A stretch of 64,000 nt of DNA from Flagellimonas profundi (GCF_017313275.1 NZ_JAFLNM010000003.1:1-64000); one strand, 5' to 3'; shown: positions 9,083 to 17,904, counted from the first letter of the stretch. Numbers and translations are program-made. The notes: generated from the sequence alone by a model not told the origin.

Positions 9083-10036
9083 TTATTCACTGAAAACACC
9101 CATATTCGCATATTTTTCCATGCGGGTTTTCACCAATTCTTTTGGTGATAACTTTTTGAGTTCTTCAAAATGGGAAGAAATTTTGTTAGCGACAGTATCA
9201 AATGTTTTTTCTCGGTTGGAATGTGCACCACCAAGAGGTTCCTTTACAATTTCATCGACCAAACCTTGCTTTTTCATGTCAGTAGCGGTCAATTTTAAGG
9301 ATTCGGCAGCTTGTTCCTTGTATTCCCAACTTCTCCAAAGGATAGATGAACAGGATTCTGGAGAAATAACAGAGTACCATGTATTTTCCAACATCAATAC
9401 CTTATCCCCTACTCCAATACCCAATGCGCCACCTGAAGCTCCTTCTCCAATAATGACTACAATAATAGGAACCTTGAGACGGGTCATCTCCAAAATATTA
9501 CGTGCAATCGCCTCTCCTTGTCCACGTTCCTCGGCTTCAATACCTGGGTAAGCCCCTGGAGTATCCACAAAGCATACTACGGGAATCTTAAATTTTTCGG
9601 CAGACTTCATCAACCGAAGTGCTTTACGGTAGCCCTCGGGATTGGCCATACCAAAATTTCGGTACTGACGGGTTTTGGTATTATATCCTTTTTGTTGACC
9701 AATGAACATAAAGCTTTGGTCACCAATCTTACCCAATCCGCCAACCATGGCCTTATCATCCTTTACATTTCTATCACCGTGAAGCTCCAGAAAGGTGTCT
9801 CCACAGATAGCATTGATGTAATCCATGGTATAAGGTCTGTTGGGGTGTCTGGACAACTGTACTCTTTGCCAAGCGGTAAGGTTTTTATAAATATCCTTTC
9901 GGGTCTGATCCAGTTTTTTCTCAATTTGAGAGCACGTTTCTGTAACGTCTACATCACTTTCTTCCCCGATCACCATACATTTTTGAAGTTGATCTTCAAG
10001 TTCTTTGATGGGGAGTTCAAATTCTAGATATTCCAT
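9083..10036 (-). CDS. accA: acetyl-CoA carboxylase carboxyltransferase subunit alpha
   Basis: With AccD it transfers the carboxyl group from biotin to acetyl-CoA, the committed step of fatty-acid synthesis. 317 aa, normal length, with [14 protein letters not shown] at the start, [28 protein letters not shown], the [25 protein letters not shown] block and [16 protein letters not shown], the crotonase-fold core of the family. It stands alone between dnaB and the lptF/G-tgt pair, with a -7 element 36 nt upstream of its ATG. Confidence 0.97.
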   Translation of the reverse strand: MEYLEFELPIKELEDQLQKCMVIGEESDVDVTETCSQIEKKLDQTRKDIYKNLTAWQRVQLSRHPNRPYTMDYINAICGDTFLELHGDRNVKDDKAMVGGLGKIGDQSFMFIGQQKGYNTKTRQYRNFGMANPEGYRKALRLMKSAEKFKIPVVCFVDTPGAYPGIEAEERGQGEAIARNILEMTRLKVPIIVVIIGEGASGGALGIGVGDKVLMLENTWYSVISPESCSSILWRSWEYKEQAAESLKLTATDMKKQGLVDEIVKEPLGGAHSNREKTFDTVANKISSHFEELKKLSPKELVKTRMEKYANMGVFSE

Positions 10037-10071
10037 GGGAAGTCTTTTATTTTCACGAAAAACAATGGGGA

Positions 10072-10079
10072 CAAATATA
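10072..10079 (-). promoter_or_regulatory. -7 element upstream of accA
   Basis: On the minus strand TATATTTG, an exact TAnnTTTG match, 35 nt before the accA ATG. No TTG at the expected spacing. Confidence 0.5.
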
Positions 10080-10150
10080 TAACTTTATGGAATACTCACA
10101 TGAAATATACAAGTCTTTTAACTTCAACAATATACGCTATACTTAATGAA

Positions 10151-11233
10151 TTATCGCTTGGCCTTCATAAGCATATAAATGGCAAAAACACCAAAAATGA
10201 GGTTGGGAATCACCACGGCCAGCAAAGGTGAAAATCCTGATTGCTCGGCCAAGGTTCCAAAAACCTTGTCAAAAAAGATATAGACAAAGGCCACTCCTAT
10301 ACCAAAGGCCAAATTGAGCCCCATACCTCCCCTACGCTTTACGGAAGATACGGCTACCGCTATTACGGTAAGTATAAATGCTGCTATGGGCAAGGCCCAT
10401 CTTTTATATTTTACAAGTACGTAGGCGTTTATATTTGATGCACCTTTTCTACGTTGATCCTCGATAAAATCGTTGAGCTCAAAAAGGTTCTTGGTCTCCG
10501 CTACATAGGAAACCGGGGTAAGATCATCTATTTGAAATGAGAAAACGGTATCCAACCTACGCTTTGCATTAATGTACTCGGTCTCATTTATGACCTCTCG
10601 TTTTTTATAGTTGGTAAGCCTATAAATGCTGTCATCTTCCACCCACCTTATGTTACTGGCAGTAATCTTATAATCGAGTTTACCAATAGAGTCAAAATGT
10701 TCGTAGGTAAAGTTGTAACCGATCTGACGATTGGGATCAAAACTGCTCACATAGATATAATCCCGCTCGTTCAATTGATTAAAGATATTCTCGGTAACCC
10801 TAGTTTGTTTACCTTTTTTAAAGTATTTGTACTCAAACTCGTTAAAACCAATACTGGCATGGGGCACTATAAACATCCCCATCATAAAAATAAGTATGGC
10901 TACCATGGTGGCCCCAACAAAATAGGGACGTAAGAAACGCCCAAAGGAAACACCTGAACTCAAAATGGCAACAATTTCGGTATTGCTGGCCAGTTTAGAA
11001 GTAAAAAATATAATCGATAGGAAAAGGAAAATGGGCAACAATAAATTACCGATCACCAAAGTAAAGTTACCGTAAAAGACAATTACCTCGGCCAATGGGG
11101 CCTCGTTGTCAATGATTTTCCCGATTTTTTCCGCCAAGTTGGCCATGATCCCAATAGGCACGAACAACAATAGCATCCCCATAAAGGTGATCAGGTAGCG
11201 TTTTAGGATGTATCTATCGAGTATGGTGAACAT
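10151..11233 (-). CDS. LptF/LptG family permease
   Basis: A 360-aa inner-membrane protein of the YjgP/YjgQ family: MFTILDRYILKRYLITFMGM begins the first of three N-terminal membrane helices, a large periplasmic beta-jellyroll domain occupies about residues 125-260, and three helices follow. LptF and LptG, with the LptB ATPase, extract lipopolysaccharide from the inner membrane. Flavobacteria usually have two such genes in different places, and F versus G cannot be decided here. Its ATG overlaps the tgt stop (TAATG), indicating translational coupling with tgt. Confidence 0.9.
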   Translation of the reverse strand: MFTILDRYILKRYLITFMGMLLLFVPIGIMANLAEKIGKIIDNEAPLAEVIVFYGNFTLVIGNLLLPIFLFLSIIFFTSKLASNTEIVAILSSGVSFGRFLRPYFVGATMVAILIFMMGMFIVPHASIGFNEFEYKYFKKGKQTRVTENIFNQLNERDYIYVSSFDPNRQIGYNFTYEHFDSIGKLDYKITASNIRWVEDDSIYRLTNYKKREVINETEYINAKRRLDTVFSFQIDDLTPVSYVAETKNLFELNDFIEDQRRKGASNINAYVLVKYKRWALPIAAFILTVIAVAVSSVKRRGGMGLNLAFGIGVAFVYIFFDKVFGTLAEQSGFSPLLAVVIPNLIFGVFAIYMLMKAKR

Positions 11234-12363
11234 TACAGTCTTTTATCCATCTGGCCGACCATTTTGGTCTTCCACTCCAAAAAATCTCCGGCTAAAATAC
11301 GTTCTCTTGCCGTACGCACCAACCATAAATAAAAACCTAGGTTGTGAATGGTGGCAATTTGCTTGCCCAAATACTCGTTGGCAGCAAACAAATGTCGCAA
11401 ATAAGCCTTGGAATATTCTGTATCCACAAAGGTAATCCCCATCTCATCTATTGGGGAAAAATCATTTTCCCATTTTTTGTTTTTAATGTTGATGGTCCCG
11501 TGTGCCGTGAACAACATTCCATTTCTAGCATTACGGGTAGGCATTACACAATCGAACATATCCACACCCAACGCTATATTTTCCAAAATATTGATTGGTG
11601 TGCCAACTCCCATTAAATATCTTGGTTTGTCTTCTGGCAGGATATCGCAGACCAATTCTGCCATTTCGTACATTTCCTCTGCGGGCTCTCCTACCGATAG
11701 GCCGCCAATGGCATTACCTTCTGCCTCTACAGATGCAATGTATTCTGCGGATTGTTTTCTTAGGTCCTTATAAGTGGAACCCTGCACGATCGGGAAGAAA
11801 CTTTGTGAATAATCATAGGTGTATGGCAGTTTTTCCAAATGATTGATACATCTGTCCAACCACCGATGCGTCATGTGCATGGAACGCTTTGCATATTGGT
11901 AGTCGCATGGATAGGGTGTGCACTCATCAAAAGCCATAATAATGTCGGCACCTATAGTACGTTGGATCTCCATTACATTTTCTGGTGTGAAAAGATGACG
12001 GGACCCATCAATATGGGACTTAAACCTTACCCCCTCTTCCTTGATCTTTCTGTTATCCGAAAGAGAGTATACCTGATAGCCACCACTGTCTGTTAAAATG
12101 GGGCGGTCCCAATTCATAAATTTATGGAGTCCACCGGCCTCCTGTAAGATTCCCGTTTTTGGTCTTAAAAACAGGTGGTATGTATTGCCCAGAATAATGT
12201 CCGGGTCAATCTCATCCCTCAACTCTCTTTGGTGCACCCCTTTTACGGAAGCTACCGTGCCAACCGGCATAAATATAGGGGTCTGTACAGTGCCATGGTC
12301 GGTGGTCAACTCCCCCGCCCTAGCCTTACTTTTGCTATCCTTTTGTACTAAGGTAAAATCCAA
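11233..12363 (-). CDS. tgt: queuine/preQ1 tRNA-ribosyltransferase (tRNA-guanine transglycosylase)
   Basis: Exchanges guanine 34 for preQ1 in tRNAs with a GUN anticodon, on the queuosine pathway. 376 aa, TIM barrel, with catalytic DSGGYQVYSL (about residue 92), AFDECTPYP, the GGLSVGEP substrate loop and FDCVMPTRNARNG. Odd point: the usual zinc site (Cys-x-Cys-x2-Cys before YSRAYLRHL) is absent; the equivalent stretch reads PIDEMGITFVDTEYSKAYLRHL. The later His of TIHNLGFYLWL remains. First gene of a pair with the LptF/G permease; a TATATTTG element lies 19-26 nt upstream. Confidence 0.95.
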   Translation of the reverse strand: MDFTLVQKDSKSKARAGELTTDHGTVQTPIFMPVGTVASVKGVHQRELRDEIDPDIILGNTYHLFLRPKTGILQEAGGLHKFMNWDRPILTDSGGYQVYSLSDNRKIKEEGVRFKSHIDGSRHLFTPENVMEIQRTIGADIIMAFDECTPYPCDYQYAKRSMHMTHRWLDRCINHLEKLPYTYDYSQSFFPIVQGSTYKDLRKQSAEYIASVEAEGNAIGGLSVGEPAEEMYEMAELVCDILPEDKPRYLMGVGTPINILENIALGVDMFDCVMPTRNARNGMLFTAHGTINIKNKKWENDFSPIDEMGITFVDTEYSKAYLRHLFAANEYLGKQIATIHNLGFYLWLVRTARERILAGDFLEWKTKMVGQMDKRL

Positions 12364-12381
12364 TTGTTTGTTTTAGAACCG

Positions 12382-12389
12382 CAAATATA
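12382..12389 (-). promoter_or_regulatory. -7 element upstream of tgt
   Basis: Minus-strand TATATTTG, exact TAnnTTTG match, ending 18 nt before the tgt ATG. Confidence 0.5.
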
Positions 12390-12468
12390 ACCAACTCTGT
12401 TTCGTTGATCCTTAACAAAAAAATAAAGTTTCCAAGGTTAAATCATTTAATAAATGTATATTTAACAC

Positions 12469-12499
12469 TTGTTTTCGAACAATAATGCGATTACATTTG
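12469..12499 (+). promoter_or_regulatory. promoter of the transketolase operon
   Basis: TTG (12469-12471), 20-nt spacer, TACATTTG (12492-12499): full consensus match, 20 nt before the ATG at 12520. Confidence 0.7.
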
Positions 12500-12519
12500 A
12501 TATCTAAATTAGACACACA

Positions 12520-13365
12520 ATGCCGAACACGCAAGAATTACAAGACCTGGTAATACAGGTAAGAAGGGACATTTTACGAATGGTCCACAAGGTTAATTCG
12601 GGGCATCCGGGGGGCTCCTTGGGTTGTACCGAGTTCTTTGTAGCACTCTACAACGAGATCATGGATTTAAAGGATGGGTTTGATATGGATGGAATTGGGG
12701 AAGACCTCTTTTTCCTTTCCAATGGCCATATTTCTCCTGTATTTTACAGTGTTTTAGCCAGAAAAGGGTATTTCCCGATAGAAGAGCTGAACACGTTTAG
12801 GCTGATCAATTCCAGATTACAGGGACACCCGACCACCCACGAAGGATTGCCTGGGGTTCGAGTGGCTTCCGGTTCTTTGGGACAAGGAATGTCCGTTGCG
12901 ATAGGTGCTGCCCTTGCCAAAAAATTGAACGGAGATGATCATTTGGTATTCAGTCTCCACGGAGATGGTGAATTACAAGAAGGGCAAAACTGGGAAGCCA
13001 TCATGTATGCCGCTGGTAACAAGGTGGATAATTTGATCGCCACTGTAGACAGAAATGGCCAACAAATCGATGGTGCAACCAAAGATGTGCTTCCTCTTGG
13101 TGATGTAGGCGAAAAATTTAAGGTATTTGGATGGGATGTTCTGGAAATTGAGGACGGTAACGATTTGGAACAGGTAATTGCCGGTTTAAATGAAGCCAAG
13201 AGCAGAACAGGCAAAGGAAAACCTGTTTGTATCATCATGAAGACCGAAATGGGCAATGGTGTAGACTTTATGATGCATACCCATGCATGGCACGGTAAGG
13301 CCCCAAGCGATGAGCAATTGGCCACTGCATTGGAGCAAAATCCAGAGACTTTAGGCGATTACTAA
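12520..13365 (+). CDS. transketolase, N-terminal (thiamine pyrophosphate) subunit
   Basis: The 281-aa first half of a two-gene transketolase of the pentose phosphate pathway. It carries the SGHPGGSLGCTEFF loop and the thiamine-diphosphate/Mg motif GDGELQEGQNWEA (about residue 147, GDG...N about 28 residues later at VDRNGQ). The pyrimidine-binding half lies in the next gene, 17 nt downstream. This split arrangement is normal in Bacteroidota, archaea and Firmicutes, and is not a frameshift, because the second gene has its own ATG and conserved N-terminus. Confidence 0.95.
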   Translation: MPNTQELQDLVIQVRRDILRMVHKVNSGHPGGSLGCTEFFVALYNEIMDLKDGFDMDGIGEDLFFLSNGHISPVFYSVLARKGYFPIEELNTFRLINSRLQGHPTTHEGLPGVRVASGSLGQGMSVAIGAALAKKLNGDDHLVFSLHGDGELQEGQNWEAIMYAAGNKVDNLIATVDRNGQQIDGATKDVLPLGDVGEKFKVFGWDVLEIEDGNDLEQVIAGLNEAKSRTGKGKPVCIIMKTEMGNGVDFMMHTHAWHGKAPSDEQLATALEQNPETLGDY

Positions 13366-13382
13366 TCATAGAAAAAGAGAAA

Positions 13383-14336
13383 ATGACAAAATATACAGAT
13401 CAAGGAAAACAAGATACTCGAAGCGGATACGGCGCTGGAATGACAGAATTGGGGAGAACCAACCCAAACGTTGTGGCGCTTTGTGCCGACTTGGTAGGTT
13501 CTTTAAAGATCGACACTTTTATTGAAGAAAACCCAGAGCGTTTCTTTCAAGTTGGTATTGCAGAAGCCAATATGATGGGTATTGCAGCAGGTTTGACCAT
13601 TGGTGGAAAAATCCCGTTTGCATCAACTTTTGCAAACTTCGCAACTGGGCGTGTTTACGATCAAATTCGTCAATCCATTGCATATTCCGATAAAAACGTG
13701 AAAATATGTGCCTCCCACTCTGGTTTAACCCTTGGAGAAGATGGTGCCACACACCAAATCCTGGAAGATATCGGTTTAATGAAAATGTTACCCGGAATGA
13801 CGGTCATCAACACATGTGACTATAACCAGACCAAAGCTGCAACATTGGCTATAGCCGAGCACCATGGTCCGGTTTATTTGCGTTTTGGACGACCCAAAGT
13901 GGCCAATTTTACGCCAGTAGACCAAAAATTTGAAATTGGTAAAGCCCTTATGCTCAATGAAGGTACCGATGTAACCATTTTGGCCACCGGCCATTTGGTA
14001 TGGCAGGCCCTAATGGCCGCGGAAAGTTTGGAAAATCAGGGTATTTCAGCAGAAGTAATCGATATCCATACCATTAAACCTTTGGACAGTAAAGCCATTT
14101 TGGATTCTGCAAAGAAAACAGGATGTGTGGTAACCGCCGAAGAACACAATTACTTAGGAGGACTAGGTGAAAGCGTAGCCCGTGTACTGGCCTCCCACCA
14201 CCCTACCCCTCAAGAGTTTGTGGCAACACAAGATACTTTTGGCGAAAGCGGAACCCCAGAACAACTTATGGAGAAGTATGGCTTGAACAATAAAGCCATT
14301 GAAGAGGCCGTTTTAAAAGTGTTGAAACGCAAATAG
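13383..14336 (+). CDS. transketolase, C-terminal (pyrimidine-binding) subunit
   Basis: A 317-aa partner of the preceding subunit; together they form one TPP-dependent active site that moves two-carbon units between sugar phosphates. It has the catalytic Glu in FFQVGIAEANMMGIAAG (about residue 62), ASHSGLTLGEDGATHQ and the C-terminal domain with VVTAEEHNYLGGLGE. It closely resembles the PP-domain plus C-domain organisation of DXS/transketolase family members, but pairing with the upstream N-subunit indicates transketolase. Confidence 0.94.
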   Translation: MTKYTDQGKQDTRSGYGAGMTELGRTNPNVVALCADLVGSLKIDTFIEENPERFFQVGIAEANMMGIAAGLTIGGKIPFASTFANFATGRVYDQIRQSIAYSDKNVKICASHSGLTLGEDGATHQILEDIGLMKMLPGMTVINTCDYNQTKAATLAIAEHHGPVYLRFGRPKVANFTPVDQKFEIGKALMLNEGTDVTILATGHLVWQALMAAESLENQGISAEVIDIHTIKPLDSKAILDSAKKTGCVVTAEEHNYLGGLGESVARVLASHHPTPQEFVATQDTFGESGTPEQLMEKYGLNNKAIEEAVLKVLKRK

Positions 14337-14388
14337 TTTCATAAAATATCTCTGAATAGATATTTTACAATCATTTAAAACAACACTT

Positions 14389-15000
14389 ATGAAAAAAACT
14401 TTTCTAGTAGCTGTATTTGCCTTGATCGGTTCTGCAGCAATGGCCCAAAGTGGTTCAGGATTCGGTGTAAAGGCCGGTCTATCGTATAACAAGAACGGTG
14501 ATCTGATCCAATCAGTCAGCGAAGGTGGAAGTGATATTACCAAAGGAGCCGAAGGTAAAACAGGCTACCATTTTGGTTTTTGGGGCAAATTGGACTTCCC
14601 AAAAATTTATCTAAGACCTGAATTGGTGTATTCCAAAACCAAAAGTTCCTACGATATAGAAGGCGACTCACAGGATTACGATGTTTCCAAATTGGATATG
14701 CCCGTACTTTTAGGATATAAGCTTATTGGGCCCCTGCACATTTTTGCAGGTCCTGCTTTTCAGTATACCTTGAACAATGATTTGGGCGACCTACAGGTCG
14801 AAGATGTGAAGAACGACTTTACGGTAGGTCTTAATGCAGGTGTAGGTGTTAACCTTGGTAAATTAGGCTTGGACGTAAGATATGAAAGAGGTTTCTCGGA
14901 GAACGAAGCCGAATTTATCGACACCAATGTCGCCAATGTTGAAGGAAGGGTTGATTCGAGACCTTCGCAAATTATATTTGCTCTTTCGCTTAAATTGTAA
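14389..15000 (+). CDS. outer-membrane beta-barrel protein (PorT-like)
   Basis: 203 aa with a clear signal peptide cut after SAAMAQ, then alternating hydrophobic/polar strands and a C-terminal QIIFALSLKL ending in aromatic/hydrophobic residues, as in small flavobacterial outer-membrane barrels of the PorT/OmpW-like class. Expected to sit in the outer membrane; the ligand or role is unknown. It lies 52 nt downstream of the transketolase pair and could share its transcript, and a perfect palindromic terminator follows. Confidence 0.82.
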   Translation: MKKTFLVAVFALIGSAAMAQSGSGFGVKAGLSYNKNGDLIQSVSEGGSDITKGAEGKTGYHFGFWGKLDFPKIYLRPELVYSKTKSSYDIEGDSQDYDVSKLDMPVLLGYKLIGPLHIFAGPAFQYTLNNDLGDLQVEDVKNDFTVGLNAGVGVNLGKLGLDVRYERGFSENEAEFIDTNVANVEGRVDSRPSQIIFALSLKL

Positions 15001-15020
15001 GCGTTTAATCATAACAAATA

Positions 15021-15053
15021 AAAAAGCCCAGCTGCATGCAGCTGGGCTTTTTT
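15021..15053. terminator. bidirectional terminator
   Basis: A perfect 22-bp palindrome (15026-15047, GCCCAGCTGCA and its complement) flanked by A-run and T-run, between the convergent barrel-protein gene and FKBP lipoprotein gene; it can terminate both. Confidence 0.85.
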
Positions 15054-15068
15054 TATCCTATGTTTTTT

Positions 15069-16022
15069 TTAGTTGGAATCCGGGTCCAAATAATCAGGAA
15101 TACCATCACCATCTGAATCAGGATAAGGAGTGATTATATTTCCGTTATCATCGGATATTTCATTTTTTGTAGAAACCCCATCTCCATCATCGTCGGCGTC
15201 CCTAAAGTTCGCCAGAGGGTTAAAAGGTTCCTCTTCCAGATCGGTATTATCATCAAACAAGTATTCGTTTCCGTTTAAATCCTCTTCAATGGAAGGAATC
15301 CCATCATTGTCCCTATCAGTGTTTTCAACATAAAGGCCCAACTCCACTTTAAACAATAAAGGAGAGTAAGAGGGTATCAGTGCAGACCCCGAACTATTAA
15401 AATAACCTAAACCCGATGGTATCACAATAATTCCCATTCCACTATTGGTCACACTGTAAGTACCGTCCGCATTTTCCACTACTTGGTCCGAAGTTCCCGC
15501 TTTTAGTTTAGAAATTCCGCTACCGTATCCACGCACCGTGAAAGGAAGCTCTTGCCATGTAAAGTCTTGGCTCTCATCAAACAATGTCCCATCCAATAAA
15601 GAACCTTGATATCTTACCAAAGTGGAATCTGCATAAGTTGGGCTACCTCCCCCTCCTTCTTTAACCTCAATATAGTAGTAAGTATGGGCTATATCTTCCT
15701 CCCCTGCTTCCAGGTTCAAATAAACTGAAGAAACGTTGAGCGTAACAGGAACAGCATCTTCCATCATAGGTCTTTTGTCCGCATTATCGCCTGCTATGGT
15801 ATCGATAACAATCTTATAGTCAAAACCTTCAGGAAGGTTTTCAAAGTCTTCATAATTATAAAAATGCGTATTTAAAAACTCTTTTATCGTAGCATCATCT
15901 TCTGGTGCCACATCGCTCAATAAGCTTGGTGGTATCACAACAACATCGTTGTCATCATCCTTTTTACACGATAAGAGTGTGACCGCAAAACATAAAAAAA
16001 CTAAAATTCCGTACCTCATCAA
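15069..16022 (-). CDS. FKBP-type peptidyl-prolyl isomerase lipoprotein with Ca-binding-type repeats
   Basis: 317 aa. Signal sequence with lipobox LLSC (Cys about 19) followed by an Asp-rich linker; an FKBP domain in the middle (LVRYQGSLLDGTLFDESQDF to YSPLLFKVELGLY); and a C-terminal tail of Asp-rich repeats (DRDNDGIPS, DADDDGDGVS, DSDGDGIPDYLDPDSN) of the thrombospondin type 3 Ca-binding kind. It probably helps protein folding in the periplasm or at the outer membrane. The domain insertion is typical of flavobacterial FKBP lipoproteins (GldI-like neighbours of gliding genes), but no gliding gene is adjacent. Confidence 0.88.
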   Translation of the reverse strand: MMRYGILVFLCFAVTLLSCKKDDDNDVVVIPPSLLSDVAPEDDATIKEFLNTHFYNYEDFENLPEGFDYKIVIDTIAGDNADKRPMMEDAVPVTLNVSSVYLNLEAGEEDIAHTYYYIEVKEGGGGSPTYADSTLVRYQGSLLDGTLFDESQDFTWQELPFTVRGYGSGISKLKAGTSDQVVENADGTYSVTNSGMGIIVIPSGLGYFNSSGSALIPSYSPLLFKVELGLYVENTDRDNDGIPSIEEDLNGNEYLFDDNTDLEEEPFNPLANFRDADDDGDGVSTKNEISDDNGNIITPYPDSDGDGIPDYLDPDSN

Positions 16023-16058
16023 GTCTGATATTTAGGCGCGCAAGATACAATTTTCCAT

Positions 16059-16066
16059 TATTTTTG
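16059..16066 (+). promoter_or_regulatory. -7 element upstream of the S4-domain gene
   Basis: TATTTTTG, exact TAnnTTTG match, 31 nt before the ATG at 16098; no good -33 box. Confidence 0.4.
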
Positions 16067-16097
16067 CTTTGTCCATTAACAAAGAATTGCGAAGACC

Positions 16098-16469
16098 ATG
16101 CGAATAGACAAGTACCTTTGGTGCATCAGATACTTTAAAACTCGGAGCATTGCATCCAATGCAGTAAAAAAAGGACATGTGAAAGTAAATGGAAGTGCGG
16201 TTAAACCTTCCAGGGATGTATATCCAATGGACAAAATAGTGGTCCGTAAAAACCAAATTGAATACCAACTAACCGTTTTGGACATTCCAGAAAGCCGCGT
16301 GGGGGCGAAATTGGTGGATATTTACAGAAAAGACACCACCCCGAAGGAAGCCTTTGAACATACCGAGTTGCTACAGTATGCCAAAAAGCATTATCGCAAA
16401 AAAGGGTTGGGACGGCCTACCAAGAAAGATCGTCGTGATTTGGACGATTATTTGGACGAACCGGAATAA
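16098..16469 (+). CDS. S4 domain RNA-binding protein (Hsp15-like)
   Basis: 123 aa. The N-terminal S4 fold is clear: MRIDKYLWCIRYFKTRSIAS and VKKGHVKVNGSAVKPSRDV. The C-terminal half is basic and charged (HYRKKGLGRPTKKDRRDLDDY), as in Hsp15/YrfH, which binds stalled 50S subunits carrying peptidyl-tRNA. Same-strand neighbour is a PRTase gene starting 36 nt downstream that has its own -7 element. Confidence 0.9.
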   Translation: MRIDKYLWCIRYFKTRSIASNAVKKGHVKVNGSAVKPSRDVYPMDKIVVRKNQIEYQLTVLDIPESRVGAKLVDIYRKDTTPKEAFEHTELLQYAKKHYRKKGLGRPTKKDRRDLDDYLDEPE

Positions 16470-16505
16470 ACTGTTTTTATATCTTTGAATCAAGCATCGA
16501 AAACT

Positions 16506-17003
16506 ATGATAAACCGCATTCTTACCCACGACCAAATACAGCATATTGCCAAGCGAATCGCTTACCAGATCTATGAGACCAATGTGGACGAAAAGGAAAT
16601 TGTGGTCGCTGGAATAAAAGGAAGCGGGGAAAGCTTTGCCAAGAAGATAATTACGGTTTTGAAAAAAATTACAGACGCCGAGATTATTTTGTGCAAAGTG
16701 GACATGGACAAGAAGAATCCATTGGAAAGTGGGGTCAAAACCTCTCTTTCGAGGGAGGACTACGAAAACAAATCCATTGTATTGGTAGATGATGTACTGA
16801 ATTCGGGCACCACATTAATTTATGGCACCCACCACTTCCTAAAAACCCCGATAAAGCAATTAAAAACGGCGGTACTGGTAAATAGAAACCATAAAAAATA
16901 CCCTATTAAAGCAGATTTTAAAGGTATTTCGCTATCAACATCGTTAAGCGAACATATCAAGGTGGATTTTGAACCGAAGAACAACGCGGTTTACCTAGAG
17001 TAA
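16506..17003 (+). CDS. phosphoribosyltransferase domain protein (PyrR-like)
   Basis: 165 aa type I PRTase: the PRPP-binding motif VLVDDVLNSGTT (about residues 93-104) follows a hydrophobic strand, and GIKGSGESFAKKI occupies the first loop. PyrR-like proteins regulate pyrimidine genes or have uracil phosphoribosyltransferase activity; no pyr gene is adjacent, so the role is open. A TTG at 16485 in the same frame lies inside a TATCTTTG -7 element (16480-16487), so the ATG at 16506 is the better start. The end overlaps the convergent aroK by 9 nt. Confidence 0.85.
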   Translation: MINRILTHDQIQHIAKRIAYQIYETNVDEKEIVVAGIKGSGESFAKKIITVLKKITDAEIILCKVDMDKKNPLESGVKTSLSREDYENKSIVLVDDVLNSGTTLIYGTHHFLKTPIKQLKTAVLVNRNHKKYPIKADFKGISLSTSLSEHIKVDFEPKNNAVYLE

Positions 17004-17507
17004 CTCCTTTATTTTTTCAACAACGGTTTCGGCATCTGTTCCGTTGCAGTCCAATATATGTTTTGCTTGCCTATAGTATGGTCTACGCTCAAAAAGGTGT
17101 TTTCCTATGAACTCTGGTAATTCCTCATTGGAAATGTTTTTCACCAAAGGACGATGTTCCTTCTCATTTGAAATTCGCTCCAATAAGTTCGGGATACTTA
17201 CATCCAGATAAATAGAATGATCGGCTTGGTCCAATATTGTAGCCATATTGGTTCCGTAACATGGTGTCCCCCCTCCTGTGGAAATCACAAGTGATTCTTC
17301 TTTTCCCAGCACTTCATTTAGCATTTGATGCTCCAACTTCCTGAAAAAAATTTCACCTTTTTCTGAGAATATCGTTTTGATGGATTTTTTTTGATGTTCT
17401 TCTATATAATCATCCAAATCGATAAACCGAATCCCTAATTGTCTGGCCAACAATCGTCCAACAGTTGACTTTCCACTTGCCATATATCCGACTAAAACAA
17501 TTTTCAT
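16995..17507 (-). CDS. aroK: shikimate kinase
   Basis: 170 aa P-loop kinase that phosphorylates shikimate in aromatic amino acid synthesis. Walker A is GYMASGKSTVG (residues 7-17), the shikimate-binding DLDDYIE (about 32) and FRKLE (Arg about 57) are present, as is STGGGTPC and the lid Arg around EHRPLV. Length normal. It lies divergent to tRNA-Lys and convergent to the PRTase gene. Confidence 0.95.
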   Translation of the reverse strand: MKIVLVGYMASGKSTVGRLLARQLGIRFIDLDDYIEEHQKKSIKTIFSEKGEIFFRKLEHQMLNEVLGKEESLVISTGGGTPCYGTNMATILDQADHSIYLDVSIPNLLERISNEKEHRPLVKNISNEELPEFIGKHLFERRPYYRQAKHILDCNGTDAETVVEKIKELL

Positions 17508-17560
17508 CTTTGAGAATTTTATCCGATTTCAAAAAAACACAAATTTATCATTAATTCACC

Positions 17561-17590
17561 TTGGAAAATAGATTATTGATGTTATATTTG
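17561..17590 (+). promoter_or_regulatory. tRNA-Lys promoter
   Basis: TTG (17561-17563), 19-nt spacer, TATATTTG (17583-17590). The initially transcribed bases GCACCCGCTTAGC are identical to those of the rRNA-type promoter at the left end, and here GCTTAGC pairs with GCTAAGC six nt later to give a perfect 7-bp hairpin in the leader. Confidence 0.75.
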
Positions 17591-17625
17591 CACCCGCTTA
17601 GCCAAACAGCTAAGCACAAAGTGGA

Positions 17626-17698
17626 GACCTGATAGCTCAGTTGGTAGAGCATCTCCCTTTTAAGGAGAGGGTCCTGGGTTCGAGCCCCAGTCAGGTCA
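17626..17698 (+). tRNA. tRNA-Lys (anticodon TTT)
   Basis: Full cloverleaf: acceptor GACCTGA/TCAGGTC, D stem GCTC/GAGC with loop AGTTGGTA, anticodon stem TCTCC/GGAGA with loop CTTTTAA (anticodon TTT), T stem CTGGG/CCCAG with TTCGAGC, discriminator A, no encoded CCA. Its 3' end is the left boundary repeat of the island that follows. Confidence 0.97.
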
Positions 17699-17699
17699 C
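17686..17699 (+). repeat. island left boundary repeat (att-like, 3' end of tRNA-Lys)
   Basis: CCCAGTCAGGTCAC, the last bases of tRNA-Lys plus one, recurs exactly at 25346-25359 on the same strand; upstream of both copies GGTTC also matches in register. Confidence 0.75.
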
Positions 17700-17704
17700 A
17701 GAAA

Positions 17705-17742
17705 AACCCTTCAAATTGAAATTTGAAGGGTTTTGTTTTTTT
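17705..17742 (+). terminator. terminator after tRNA-Lys
   Basis: Perfect 13-bp stem AACCCTTCAAATT (17705-17717) / AATTTGAAGGGTT (17720-17732) followed by a T-rich tract. It lies on the island side of the boundary, so the incoming element may have brought the tRNA's present terminator. Confidence 0.8.
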
Positions 17743-17885
17743 ATCGACTATCGTAAACACAATTTGAGCGAACACTTCTTCGGGTTTGCCATCTTCCGGA
17801 ACCGATTCCTCAAAAAAACGGATACTTTTTCAAATACTACAGCCGATCCGTGGCATTTAACATCATAAACAAAGGCTTTTAAGGT

Positions 17886-17904
17886 ACCGTTTATTTGAAC
17901 TTTC
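17886..17904 (-). repeat. recurring island motif, inverted copy 1
   Basis: Minus strand reads GAAAGTTCAAATAAACGGT. It is one of two inverted copies between the left boundary and the recombinase; a further AAAGTTCA at 17932-17939 forms an inverted pair with the TGAACTTT at 17896-17903. Confidence 0.6.
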
